Below, one piece after another: positions 13,061-25,500 of a DNA stretch of 64,000 bases; position 1 is the stretch's first letter, and the number at the start of each line of letters is the position of its first letter. The translations under genes were made by a program, and so were the position numbers. The notes below the pieces were generated by a model that searched no databases, was not told where the DNA came from, and saw only the letters and a program-made list of their open reading frames with translations. This stretch comes from Gnetum montanum (Eukaryota > Streptophyta > Gnetopsida > Gnetales > Gnetaceae). The stretch spans positions 1,141,567 to 1,205,566 of the forward strand of contig MNCI01004656.1 in NCBI GenBank assembly GCA_015680685.1, written 5' to 3'.

Positions 13061-13530
13061 TATCTTTTATGTCTTGTGTGGAGTGGTGATGGTTGTTGGC
13101 TTTTGTGTATGATCAGGAGACATTGTTTCAGAGAGTAACGATGTTCCAACAAAGTGGCCTTGTGCTAGTTTTGATATGCCAGGAGGTCTACAAGTTTTAT
13201 GTTGATGCATGGGAACCGTCCTAAAGAAAGGATGTTTCTGAGGTTGTGGTTGAGATCTACTAGCATTATCATTTCCATGTATGTTCATAGCACAAGTGCC
13301 ATTCTTTTGTTGATGTTGTCATGCTGAATCTTCCTATGGTTTTGGAAGTGACATATGGTGGAGGAAAGTATGAGAATATTGAGGATATGATGGAGGATGA
13401 GAGGCATGAGATGTTGATCCCATAGAAGATGCAACAGGTTGATGATATTTGGGAGATCGGTAGTAGAAATTTAAGGTAGAGGAAGTAGAGCTAGTTAGAG
13501 AAATAGATTGTTAAACATAATATCCATATG
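13061..13530 (-). pseudogene. proline/serine/glutamine-rich minus-strand remnant
   Basis: Read on the minus strand with a few stops, this stretch gives a low-complexity protein rich in Pro, Ser, Gln and His (for example ASRSQPQPQKHPFFRTV near 13,240). Such composition occurs in linker parts of some gag proteins, but no domain is present. It lies downstream of the truncated RT fragment in the minus direction and is probably decayed element sequence. Confidence 0.3.
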
Positions 13531-13715
13531 GGTTCAACTGGCTATAAGGGTAGTTCTAGTTTGATTATGGTATTTCCCATGAATATGGGTTTTTCCACTA
13601 CATTTGATAGTAGTGTTTGAGCTGATAAGAAGTTCCATCTATCCTCTATTTCTCTAAAAATGGAATCTCTCATAAGTTGATCAATCTTCAAGAAATAACA
13701 TGCACTCATAAGTAA

Positions 13716-13833
13716 ATCACCTTGAGATGCACCAGTATTAGTCATCACTTTATTCAATGCTCTATAATCAATGCATAATATTAGTGTACCATCTTTATTT
13801 TTAATGACTAATATTGGTGCATCTCAAGGTGAT
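13716..13833. repeat. 30-bp inverted repeat inside the RT remnant
   Basis: 13,716-13,745 is the reverse complement of 13,804-13,833 with a single mismatch; 58 bp lie between. The right arm belongs to the RT reading frame (minus strand, DAPILVI region). The left arm sits where the RT frame should continue after DYRALNKV, so it is an inverted copy that ends the recognisable RT sequence. Confidence 0.9.
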
Positions 13834-15704
13834 ATGCTAGGTCTAATTTTCCCTTCCAATAATGGCTCTAATTGTACTTCTGATTCTCTTAATTTGAAAG
13901 TAGAGAATCTATAAGGAGCTTTTGATATAGGTTTTGTACCAAGAAAAATATCAATGGCATGCTTAACAATTCTTTTTGGAGGTAGTTCTCTAGTTTCATC
14001 AAATGCTAAATCTTTATATTCCTTAAGTTCATTCAGGATCTAAGTACTTGAAGATCTCTAAGGTTGGGTTACTTTAACTAATATTTTAGCTTCCTTAATA
14101 GTTATCGTATGAATTTTCTTTGTTATTCCTACCCCCCTTAGAACCCTAACTCCATAAGTGATTGGGACTTATCAAATACAAGTTCCAGAGTGGGTAGTAA
14201 CATTAAATTTTTGTAGGAAAGACATTCCTAAAATTGCATCAACATCATGTAATTCAAATTCAAAAAGTTCATCAACGAAAGGCATGTTTTGCTAGATAAA
14301 TTTAATTTTTCCATACCTAGTATGTTTACTCACAGTTCTATCTTAATAATTTTCTTGAAAGGTAAAATTAATTTCAATAAATTAATTAACTTTGTAGAAA
14401 TAAATTTATCACTAGTGCCGCTATTAATAAAAAATTTAATTTGTTTACCTTCAATTAAACCTTCAAAAATTAGTAAAGCAAATTGAAATTTATGAAAACC
14501 TGATTTAGTCGATGCAGATATCTTCTTCATTGCTATGGTAGTGGTTGGGATTTTCCCTTAAATGTTTGGGTTGGGTTTTTTATTTCTGATTTTGTTAGTC
14601 CTTTGTATTTTTGCTCAAAATTTTGGATATTCTTGTTTAAAATGATCTTCACCACAAATAAAACATCCAGATGTTGATCAAGATTTTTTGGTTGGTGTCT
14701 CTTCTACCATTTTTGTGGAAAATTAGTTTGTTGAAGAGTTGTTTGTTGAATGGTAACTTGTATCTAATTTGATTCCTCATAATCCTTAGCAATTCTATAT
14801 GCTTCATCAAAAGTTTGAGTATTATTGGGTTCTATTTGAAAACATAATTAAGCATGTAGTCCTACAATGAATTTTGAAGCTAATTCTCCCTCATCCCATT
14901 GACTTAAGAAAGATCCTAGAATTCCTTGTAGTAATCATCTACAAATCACCTTCTCAATGTTAAAGAATCAAATCTCATTTTACACTCTTTGAGAAAATAA
15001 TTGGGAATGAATTTATACTCAAAATCTTGATAAAAATTAAGTCAATTTATAATCAAACCTTGAGATTTTAGTCCATTCCACCATGTTGTCACAAGTCCTT
15101 TTAAATATAAAGAGATAACTTCTAAATGTTCAAGGCTTGACAAATTCAACATATCAAAGTAATTTTTCATTATATCAAGCCAATCCTTTGCCTTAGCACT
15201 AGATCTAGGGGCTCCATCATAATGATCTAATTTTACTTTCTTAGCATGAACTTGTGTCAACAATTGTCTAGGTGGATTAAGCTAGTTCCCATATCCCTCA
15301 CCTTCAATTTCAATTCTATGGTCTATAGGAGGAATTTCGGTATCCTGTCCACTAGTAGGTAGAGGTTGTGTTTGGTTTGGATCATTAGGAGAAAGTTTAT
15401 CATGGTCTTAATGTTGTTCATGGGCAAGGTTTGAAGGCTAAATGAGATGGTCAGTTAATTTTTTGATGGAGTTTGCAAAGGAATCCATTTTTCCTTACAC
15501 TTCTAACCATTTATCTTCTAAACTATGGGACAATTTCCTAATTTCCTCAAACATATTTTGCATCTCTATCCTGAACCCTTGGTTTGAGTGATGAAGTTCT
15601 TCTTGAACATCTTTGATCTCATTAATTTAATCCTCAAGGGCATTCATTTGGTCATTGACTCAAGCTTCCATTTCTCTCCAGTTTATTCTTTGGGTTTTAG
15701 ACAT
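13746..15704 (-). pseudogene. chromovirus-type Ty3/gypsy gag-pol fragment
   Basis: The minus strand reads gag, zinc knuckle, protease and the start of RT, with many stops and frameshifts. An ATG at 15,704-15,702 begins a coiled-coil-like N-terminus. The gag core lies at 15,263-15,042 (GLVTTWWNGL typical of Retrotrans_gag). A degenerate CCHC knuckle is at about 14,650-14,690 (CFICGEDHF, last Cys replaced). A protease-like FINSGTSDKFIS (canonical form D-S/T-G) is at about 14,420-14,455. RT begins at about 14,000 and reaches the conserved CIDYRALNKV at about 13,750, where it stops at the inverted repeat. RNase H and integrase are not found. The tRNA-iMet-type primer site at 19,801-19,820 on the same strand probably belongs to this element. 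Confidence 0.8.
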
Positions 15705-16297
15705 CGGTAAGTTCAAGAAATTGGTATGTTGATAATCCTCAGCCTCTATGACCCTTTTTATGGAATTCAAAATTATTTAGTTAGTTGTGGAAGAAGTTGA
15801 AACTGTTATAAATTTCCTACCAAGTACTAAATCCTAATTATTTTTGAGACCTAAAACAATGAATTAAATGCTAATTTTCTATAGTCCAAAAGCTAAATTT
15901 GACCATTCCATTGACTTTGGAAGGTTTAAATATATTGAAATTGATTTTTGTTTGGTTAATAACAGACTCTAGAATCAAAAGTTTTAGTCATTTTATGTTT
16001 TCTCAATATTTATGTTTTTCAAGACTTCTTGAGAGGTCACCCATCCCAGTTCTACTCTAGAACATGTGTGCTTAATAATAAAATTTTTATTTTATTTGTT
16101 ATCATAGCACCAATTTGAATTTTTGTAAATAATTAAGTGCATTTTCTATTTAAACTAAAACTAATGGACACAAAATGTTTTTTGAAATTTTTTTTATCAG
16201 TTGATGGGAATTTCAAAATTCTCATCAATTGTCAAAAAAATTTGGTTTTCTCATCAATTAATGGACAACCCATTCTAGGGTCTGCATGGTGACTAGA

Positions 16298-16517
16298 AGG
16301 TAGTGATGGATAGTGTAGGAGGTGGTGATGGATAGTGCTGAAGGTAGTGATGGGCAACATGGGAGGTAGTGATGGACGATGTGGGAGACAATGATGGTTT
16401 CCACGAGAAGTAGTGATGGATAGCATGGGAGGTAGTGATGGGCAGTGTGGGAGCTAGTGATGGACAATGTAGGAGGAAGTGATGAATGGTGCAGGAGGTA
16501 GTGATGAGTAGTGTGGG
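16298..16517. repeat. 22-bp minisatellite, 10 units
   Basis: Ten consecutive units of exactly 22 bp fill 220 bp with no length change. The consensus is near AGGTAGTGATGGAYAGTGTG plus GG. Units differ by substitutions only; the fifth (AGACAATGATGG...) is the most divergent. The long minus-strand ORFs across here are a by-product of the repeat, because three units equal 66 bp. Confidence 0.95.
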
Positions 16518-17408
16518 TGGGGATACGTAATGCAGTGCAATGTGGTAGGCATGATTGTAGGCAAGGCATGGGTTGTAGGTCAGGCATGCTACACAAGGCC
16601 ACACAGGTAGCACAACATAGTTCAAATAGGTGGCACAAAGGTGTAGATGATAATGAGCAACGTGGGTAATCGATAGAAGGTGATAGTGACACAGGTGATT
16701 TGTGGAAGGTAGCAAGTGGCATGAAGATGGAAGCTACACAAGCACGATTTTGTTGGTGCCCCATTTTCAGGGCTAGTCCTAAGGGCTAGATCCCATCAGC
16801 CATGGTCTTGCGATTACCTGTGGTTGGCTATGGTTAGTCATAGCCTTGCCATGGCTGGCCACGTCCTTGTCGCAACCAAGCTGTAGGCCCTAATATTATA
16901 TATATATTAATAATTGGGGCTGAGGTTTGAACTAAGACTCCTTGTTTGATAATTTTTTTTAAAATTAAAAAAAATCATTTTCTTATTATTAAAATTTTTA
17001 AGTAAAAATAATATATATTTTTTTAATTTTTAATTTTAAACTACATGTAAATTGAGAATGACTGTATCTTTCAAATTGTAAGGTGGAATTGATGAAATTA
17101 GTGTCGTTGGAATTGTTTGGGAGAGTAATTTTAGTTAAACTATAGATAATTCCACTTTACTAAATCTAAAAATCATAAAATCCAAAAAGTAAATATTTTC
17201 TTTTAAAAAAAATAGTAAACATTACCTTTTTTCTTCAAAAAAGTATATGTTAGCTTTTATTAAATCTTTGATTATCTTAACTATACTTTCTCTTGGATTT
17301 TTCTATGATTTCTACAATTGTATTATAAATATGAGAAGTAGGATGACTTATCATAACTTAATATCAGTAAAAGATTGTTAACAAAGAAGCTTGAACATTT
17401 TCTATTAT
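16518..17408. other. spacer without recognisable gene
   Basis: After the minisatellite come about 250 bp of GC-richer sequence with small inverted repeats (GGCTATG...CATAGCC near 16,830), then AT-rich DNA. No coding or RNA feature is seen. Confidence 0.4.
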
Positions 17409-19610
17409 AAAAAATTCATGGCTTCCAAACATCAAGCTTCACCTTAGGCTCCTTTATGTAGCAACTCTTTATTGCCTAATATTATTTTACATCAAAATAA
17501 TGTCCTCTCTGATTTTGATCGAGTTCATATCTTTCTTGGGAAGGAGGGCTTTTAGTTCCTTACCACTTCTAAGTTAGTTGATTTACTTGTTTTTCCAATT
17601 TTTAAACTTTCCCAATGCAAGAGTATTCTTTCAAAGTGGTGTGAACAATACAATAATAAGAAATTTTCTACTTTTTAATTAGTTTTTGGAGTAATAACAA
17701 TCCTTCCTCCTGATATTAAACTAGTCTTAGGTTTTCAACAAGGAGAGGATTCTTTAATTCCTTCAATTTATTCTCAAAAATTTAAATCTTTTTGTGGCAA
17801 GGCATTAATTGTCGACATTGTTGATTCTTCCATTGGCAAAAGCCAATTTGTTCATAAAGATTTCATTAACTAGGCTCACTTTGACTTATGTCTATTCATT
17901 AGTAGCAACATTCTATGGTATAGACAATATTCCAATGTTAGTTCTTATTCTATTTTCATACTTCATGATGCTATAACTAGTAGGATTTATGATTGGTCAT
18001 TGTCTTGTTTCTCTACCTAGTATACTGCTATGACTAAAATTACTATTGCCCAACAAAATCCTTCAAAGTCCTATACCCTATGTTATATAGCCTTGATCAT
18101 GTATATGATCCTAAGTTATGATTATCCTAAGAAATGTTTTACTCATTACAATCCTTGGTTGTACTCTCAATTTCTTGAAAATGAGAGGGTTATAAGAAGC
18201 AATATTATGGGTGCCAAGAAAGATCAACTGGCTTTGCAACAAGCTCAGGGTTACGAGGAAATCAATGAGGTATTTTCATGTTTTTATTATTTCTTTGTTT
18301 GTTGATTATGTTTTCATTTTATGTATTTGATAGTGCAATCTGGGCTGTATAATGAACCAACCTAGAGTGCTAAAGCTACATAGGTTGAAGAAATTCAAGG
18401 TACTTCATCCTTTGGTATGGTTCAATCACAAGCAAAAAATCATGCTTTCTACTTCCAAGGTATATATATTTAAATATAACTTACTTAGTTTTATATCTTA
18501 TATATATATTTGTTTTTCTAATAAATTTTTTTTGTAAAGCCAATGTATTGGGTAAAGTTTTGGCAATCTAGTAGTTCTAAGATAAGAAACCCAACAATAG
18601 GCTCCACAAAAATTCCAACAAACTTGATAGAGTTCAAGACAAGATAAGGGAATGTAACTAGAGGTAAGTTCTAGTTATTTAAATGTTTCAATACTTTTCT
18701 CTTTTCTTTGTATGATGTCAATTTTTTAAATATATATATATTTGATGTAGAGGTCTATGAAGAGACAATACTTTATTCGAGAGATGGATAGAGGTGATGA
18801 AGGTGCTACTTCTACATAGACTCCCATTCTACCACCTAGATCATCGGTCGTACCTTCATTTTCTATGACACCTAGAAGAGGTTTTCTTCCACAAGTAGCA
18901 CCGACATTAATTTCTGAGTCTGTTCTAGTAACTTCTTCTTTCTCAATCTCATGATCTTATTATTCAATGGGAAAGATAGTGGTAGATTCTAAAGAAGAGC
19001 TTGTACTTCTTTAGTGCATTAGCCAACAAATCTCAAATAATAAACCCTATTTTTTTTTGCAAGGGTGTCTACCATCTACGAGAATCTCAGTCATGCGACT
19101 TCAAGGAAGATTATGATTTAATACATGCTAGATTTCCATCATCTTTTCATCCAATTTCTAAGGATGCTCCAAATGCTGTAAAATATCTAGAGCAAACCTT
19201 AGGAGAATTGGAAAGCGCAACATGTTATGCTCACCATCTAGCAACCTGTGAATGATTCCTTCATATTGATAATAATCAATTTTAGGTAATACTTTATTTT
19301 TGTATTTGTTTGTTAATTTCCTCATAACTCATAATTTAAATCTTATTTCTACAGAGAAAGGAGAAAGAATGAAAAAAGGACATGAATGATCAATTAATAT
19401 AGATGGATATGTTGCAAACCCAACTTAAAAGAAAGGAGAAATTAGTAGTTGTAATAGGACATGTGACAAAATATATCACACAATTATGTGATGGACTAGC
19501 TAGATGTAAAGTAGTGCTTAGTAAGGTAGATGCTATCACTGAAGAATAGAGTTCCAATTGAAGATAGTCATAGATCTTCTTAAGTCTTTTAGTCATAACA
19601 AATGATCATA
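17409..19610 (+). pseudogene. decayed multi-exon gene of unknown function, antisense in a gypsy element
   Basis: Plus-strand reading from about 17,409 gives a long frame with few stops. It can be divided into five exons by four short GT-AG introns: 18,270-18,333, 18,460-18,539, 18,664-18,750 (donor GTAAGT, AT-rich with acceptor GATGTAG) and 19,286-19,354. Exon 1 encodes stretches such as LSDFDRVHIFLGKEGF and later GAKKDQLALQQAQGYEE. Exon 4 holds a clean frame at 19,040-19,255 (FKEDYDLIHARFPSSFHPIS), offset by a frameshift. Exon 5 looks coiled-coil (LKRKEKLVVVIGHVTKY). No family is recognised. It lies antisense between the 5' primer site (19.8 kb) and gag (15.7 kb) of the minus-strand chromovirus fragment. 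Exon boundaries are inferred by eye. Confidence 0.5.
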
Positions 19611-19800
19611 ATTGCCTTTCTTACATTTTTCCCTATTCTTCCTTTTTCTATATCCTACATAAATGTACTTCCTCTCACTCCTCTTTTACTACAAAATAAA
19701 ATAATATAATATTTTCTTCCATTTTATTATTTTGCTTAATGTACTTGTGTTTAACAATAATAATAAAGTAAATTTTGTCTTCTAGTTTGGCTCCTGAATT

Positions 19801-19820
19801 GTGGTTGGCTCTAATACCAA
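19801..19820 (-). other. primer-binding site, tRNA-iMet type
   Basis: On the minus strand this reads TTGGTATTAGAGCCAACCAC, one change from the plant initiator-tRNA-Met primer site (TGGTATCAGAGC). One base away on the plus strand starts TGTGACATCC, the usual end of chromovirus LTRs. This marks the 5' LTR boundary of a minus-strand element. Confidence 0.8.
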
Positions 19821-19821
19821 A

Positions 19822-21230
19822 TGTGACATCCCATTCTTGAATGTCGTAAAAATACGAACACTTAATTATTACATTTACCATTTTCTTAGACAATACATTG
19901 GAAACATTATAAATACTTAATAAATGAATTAACTTGAAAATAAATAATTTTTACTAAAGAATAAAACAAGGAAAATGAAAAAATTATATTAATGGAAGAG
20001 ATTAATGTAATGCCCTTTTTGGGTTGTTTTCCTATGCCACTTAAGCCTTAGAGGCAATTTGGCACTGCCACCATGGCTAGGCTATCCTACCAAAGGGGTG
20101 ATCAGTCCCTTTTTATCCTGCTTCACCTAATTCCTATTGCTTGCCTTTCTCAGCTCCACAACTCCACGCCTAGCATGACCTCTAACCCTGGCCTTAAATG
20201 GCATAGGTCAAACCCTTTCCCAAGGGATACATGGATAATTGTAACTTCTTATAATGAGTTGTCCCTTCATTTGAAGATTAATTACATTGTTTACAAATTT
20301 TTCCATCTTTAACAAGGGATGGAATGTTACAATAGTATAGTTGGTTGTAGGACTATTGATAATTACGTTTTGAATAAGATAATTCCTTAGGCATTTGCTT
20401 TTGTACAAACTTGGGATTCAAAGAAAAATCCCAATACTCATGTGGATGTAAGATGATTGGGCAATAGCTCTTTGGATTTTCATATAGGAAAATGTCACAT
20501 CCATCATCCTCTTTTGTGGTTGAGTTTATAGTCTCTTCACTTACAGCTATTTTCCATTTTTGACAATATGTGCTCCTATCAGTTTCTTGCTTCTTTTTCC
20601 TATTTTTGTTTTGATCACTTGATTCTTATTGTGTTTCTCTCTCCTCTATGGTTTTCATGTAAATTGTAACATTGTCATTCATCAACTCCCACATCTTATC
20701 TAGCCTTGCTTCAAGCTCATTGATAAACTTTTGTATTGGAATGGTTTGTTGTGAAATCACCTCATCAAGAGCTACCTATTTTTCCTCATCATAGATATGG
20801 ATCCTCTTCTTTTGAAGAGTTGGATCCTAGTTATATTCCTCTACATTCACTTATTTACATATCTCTCCTTGTTTTACCACCAACTCGATTAGCCTTTGTA
20901 TCTAATGAGCTTTTAGTTCGGATAATTGACCTTAGGCATAAATCTGAAGGGTCCCCTTTTTTCATTATGGAGCCCACCTATGATGTGGAAACATTGCTCT
21001 TTTTGAGAGAAATAATGGCTTGGAGATCTATATAGTAGTGAATAGTATTTATCCAAGGCCACATTCAAGGGTTCATGATTTTCTTACTTCTATCCTTGGA
21101 TTTGTTTTCTCAAGTTAGACAATCTCACATAGGTTTGGTATTTTCACTGAAGAGTATTAGCATTGTGGAGCATTAGTGAATGGAATCTAGTTCCAATGAT
21201 CTATACCAACTTTCAGCTAGTACCAATGAT
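19822..21230 (-). repeat. probable 5' LTR of the chromovirus fragment, outer end unresolved
   Basis: The inner edge is fixed by TGTGACATCCC at 19,822 next to the primer site. The sequence to the right lacks coding features and is moderately rich in short ORFs with no family. I could not find the outer end or a partner LTR to the left, so the right limit is arbitrary; the LTR could stop well before 21,230. Confidence 0.45.
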
Positions 21231-21235
21231 GAGCA

Positions 21236-22030
21236 GCTAGTACCCCCTACATCCAACTATATAAATCACAAGTGTTCACCCACAATCCTATCAAATTTTT
21301 TGGATGGAACTAGTTGTAGCATCTAGATCATTAAGCCTTTATTATAGTTCACTATCTTCCCATTTGGACTAGCGGTAGCTTTGTCATGTATGGTTTACTC
21401 CAAAGTGAGGCATATGATTATTGATGTTGTTTTGGCTTATGCTACTCCTAATGATGATAGAGAAATTAATTATTTAATCTAATTAACAATGGAATGATAA
21501 AGTCTAAACTAGTCTATGGGTAATGAGTGTTCATTCCTAGGTGCCTCACAAATCTTAAACCCACATATCCACTACTAGGATTACGAAGTGCTACGCTACT
21601 AGGCAAACTACATAATAATGTTGCTAGGATTACCAAGTGAATACGTGTTTATGCTCAAAAATAGTTGCTCTCATTTTTTCCAATTTATTAATGTGCTAGA
21701 AGTGTAATTATTAACTAAGTACATGGAATATAAATTGCATTAAAAGTAAATTTAATCTAAGTCAAAGTGTTGCAATGAATAATAATCAATCTCAATCTTA
21801 TCAGAATTCATGGAATGTGTCCAGGGAAATTGCCACTCAATTAAGATGTCATACAATTGACTCAAATCAACATTGTGGGCACTCATTGATTGTTCTATAA
21901 GACTATGGAATAAAAATTCAAGGGTTTGGCTATTTTATTAGTAAAATAATTGGATGAATTATGTTTCCAAGTCTTGTATTTATAGGTAGGCATGCATCTC
22001 GCAATATCACATATCTAATAATGTAGCATG
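21236..22030. repeat. right member of the long direct-repeat pair (matches 9655-10360)
   Basis: This copy is colinear with 9655-10360 and includes a segment of about 70 bp missing there. It ends at about 22,030 (TAGCATG), immediately before the tandem repeats that follow antisense gene copy A. See the left copy for interpretation. Confidence 0.7.
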
Positions 22031-22035
22031 TTGCA

Positions 22036-22260
22036 TGGCCCGCCATGGCCTAAAACTAGCAAAACATGTTTACAACCACATAACATAAGGTTTTCCATGG
22101 CCTAAAAATGACAAGAATCTTTTTACAACCACATAACACATAGCTCACCATGGCCTAAAACTAGCAAGTATCCTATGGCCCATCATGGCCTTGAATTGAC
22201 AAATGATATTGTAACATATATGCTTTCCTAGCCTAAAACTTTATAGCCATTTTCAATGCT
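22036..22260 (-). repeat. degenerate tandem repeats GGCCTAAAACTAGC, about 5 units
   Basis: Units such as CCATGGCCTAAAACTAGCAA recur every 50-60 bp. On the minus strand they read GCTAGTTTTAGGCCATGG, matching the repeat downstream of the antisense gene in element C (54,895-55,150) in the same relative orientation. They lie beyond the 3' end of antisense gene copy A. Confidence 0.75.
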
Positions 22261-22559
22261 TATAGCCAACATGGCCAACGTAGCCATCTAAAATATAGTC
22301 ATTTTCAATGTTTGTAACCTTAAGACTTTAAAACAATAATGCCATCAATAACATATATAGCCAAAACAAAAACCAAAACTTTAAAATGTCTATAACATAA
22401 ATAGCCATAGCCATGTTATGTAGTAGAAGTATCCAAATAATAATAAACAATAAACATTTGCATCAAAGTCTTGGCTAACAATAGCCATTAACATCAAAAA
22501 AAATGTAAACATCATGTAGTCAACAATAAGCAAGCTAAGATGGGCAAATGGAGGATGCT

Positions 22560-25500
22560 AAGGGGCATCCATACGAGGAAGTGGTGGGCTATCCCCACCC
22601 TCATCACTATGGCCACCAATGTCTCCTAATGCCTAAAACACAACAACATAACACAAATCAATAAATAAAAACCAAATTTATAACTTAAAAAAGACAAAAA
22701 TTAAAGCAAAAATATAAATACATCAAACCTATGGGGAATCTAGCTTGATATATTCCTGGGAAAGATGTTGAAGGCTAGTCTTTAAGAAATGGAGAATCTA
22801 GCCTTCCATTATGTTGAACTAGTCAACATCTTCATAATTAATTCCTATGAGGATGTTTGTTTGGTCCACTCTAGTCCAAGTAGGTAGTTATATAATAACT
22901 ATAGCCATAGAAGTCTCACTTGAAGTCATGACAATCTAAAGAATAGAAGCTTCAGTCACCATGAGAGTGCTTTCAAAGAGTTGGTAAGCACTCTATACAT
23001 GAATCCTTTGGATGAATAGCTCTCTATTGCATCATTTAGTCAACTTCTCCATGAGCAACTTTAGGTATACCTCCTGATCAGCCTTCTACTATATTTTGTC
23101 ATCCTTTTGTGTCTTATCCCACTCTAGGATGCATGCTCTATAGTCTTTGTAGTTCAGGCTTTTTGAAAGATGAGATCCATTTGCATCCGATACTTGGCCA
23201 TCTCCCTTAAGAGCACCACCTTGTCATGGATGACATGCTAGTAGTGGGTTCACATGATCTCTTTGGTTTGCAAGTTCTTTGAGTTAGCCACTTGGGCTTC
23301 CACAAAGGTCTTGAGATCCTAGAGATCCCTGATATTCTCAGCTTGCCACTGGGTCTCCTCCCTAAAGGCCACAACTTGCTATCATAGGGATTCATTAGGC
23401 CTATAAAACTCCCATGAAGTTTTTTTTGTGCAACAACCTCAAGGGTACATTATGGACATCAAAGGAAAGCTTCAATAGGGAGTCAAACTCCATGTCTTGG
23501 CTAAGGTCTCATGCTATTGATGGCACTATAAACAATGAATAACCATAAATAGAACCATAAGAATATTTCAAAACCTAATATATTCATAACATAAATACAA
23601 CCTATAACCATTGCAAAATTACTAAGGCAAATAAGGTTTATTTCTTATCAATCTTGAGTGCAACTTGTTGCAACCAGTTGATGATGTCTTGGGCTACTTC
23701 ATGCATGAATTCTAGCTTGACAGGGACATCTACCCATGGTTTCATGTTAAAAATAGGGGTAGGAATCTTTGCTAGTGACTCAAGAACTACTACAAACATA
23801 AAAATCATCAAACGGTTAGAATGAAAACCAAACTTAAAACCATAGGATATAGCAAGTAGAATTAAGACGTGTGCATACCTAGCTACTTCTCTTCCTTCAT
23901 TGGGACAATGATGGGGGGTGCACTTAGTAATGGCTCACTGAACAAGGCATGAAGGTCATTCAGATTAATGTTGGCTAATCCTTTAACCTCATGTTGCTAT
24001 AAGAGTGCCTCCTTTGCATGCCTTTATTTCTTCGTAGCTACAGTACTAGCCCTTGTGCCTCCTTCTTAGTGGTATCTTGGGCTACCATATCTTAATGCTT
24101 ATCTATAAATGTAAGACATAAAACAAGTTAGCATATTGAAGAACAATGTAGCCATAGAACATTGCATGACTAAACACTAAAACATAGTAAGATATACTAT
24201 TAAATACCTGATGTGACCTATTAAGCCTCAACATAAGCTTCGTTGTGGTGGGTTGTTTTGTCTCTAGTGGTGCTTCCTATATAGGCCATTTTAGTTTGGT
24301 CTTGGCTATCCCATCAACCTTGGAACATAACTCTCAAGCTCTCTTGATGTTTCTAAGTACTATGAGAGGCTCCTCCCTCATGCTATTAGGGGATCTTCAC
24401 CACCTACCACCAAGGCCCTTGGTGGTAATAGACAATGGATCACCCATCACATTTAGTTGGTTCTAGGCCTACATGGTTGGATAAATGTGCTTTTTTGAAG
24501 GCTTAGAAAGTTGCTCAGGGTCTTGGACTACCCATTGTCCATTCCTTCACACCACCAAGAATTATGTGAACCTCTTCAAATAGCTTGCAAAAAATGAATA
24601 ATGCATGTGGATTATGTTAGAGGTATCTTGTTGGAGTTTGAGGATCTTCTCTTAAAGCGTAGTAGCCAAGAAAGTAGCATACTTGAACCTAGTACCCTTT
24701 GTTAGGATCTTCTTAAAGGTCCATCCTTGTGTGATGCTAATCACATTCTTTTGTGACAATAGTTTAGGAAAGGCACAATATCTGAATAAAGGATAAGATG
24801 TCTTTGCTTTATAATTTGTGAAGCTATCCACGGTAAGCCTAGAGTGGCCTTACTAGCATAGGACCACTCCAAAACCTCATCACAATGTCCTATTTCCTTC
24901 ACTAGTTTCATTGTAACTTTTTTCCTATCATTGAGAATGCCAAGTCACAAAAGGTGACATCATCAAAGGTATGGTAATCAACACACCTCAAACTGTAGTG
25001 TTGAAATGATTAACTCTTGTGTTAAAGGCATTAATGATGTTCAACATATTTGTAACATGGATGGAAGGGATAGGTATCATGGAAACATCAAGAAAATCCA
25101 TAGACTCAATGTTTTCTTGGATGTGTCTAGGTGCTTGTCCCATAAATCACATCACCACCTCAACAAATTTTAGTATTACGGTATCCTTAGGATGTCCTAA
25201 AATGGATAAAGTGATGTCGAAAGAAGTGGAAGGTCTTGCAAGTTAATAACAAACATTTAACATTGGCATAGACACATCTAATAAAAGTTAAAACCACAAA
25301 ACACTTAAAACCTTATTAGCCATGAAAACATTAGACATTACAATCCTTATTCCTACCTTTCTTTTTCTTGCTTGGTGAAGCTTATGTAGAGGTCCCAATA
25401 ACAATGGTCTTATTCCTAGTGTTCATGGGATCCTCCCACTAGCTATGTGCTATCTTGTTGACCATACACTTCTTATAGACAAGGTTAAATTCATTAGTGT

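Noticed and set aside
16083-16098. Second iMet-like primer site (ATCATAGCACCAA)
   Set aside because: Only partial agreement, and no LTR end or internal domain fits its plus orientation. The site at 19,801-19,820 is far better.
16298-16517. CRISPR-like regular array
   Set aside because: Units are contiguous with no unique spacers, and the genome is a plant one. It is a minisatellite.
16258-16764. 168- and 140-codon minus ORFs
   Set aside because: They are products of the 22-bp minisatellite, with repetitive His/Tyr/Ser translation.
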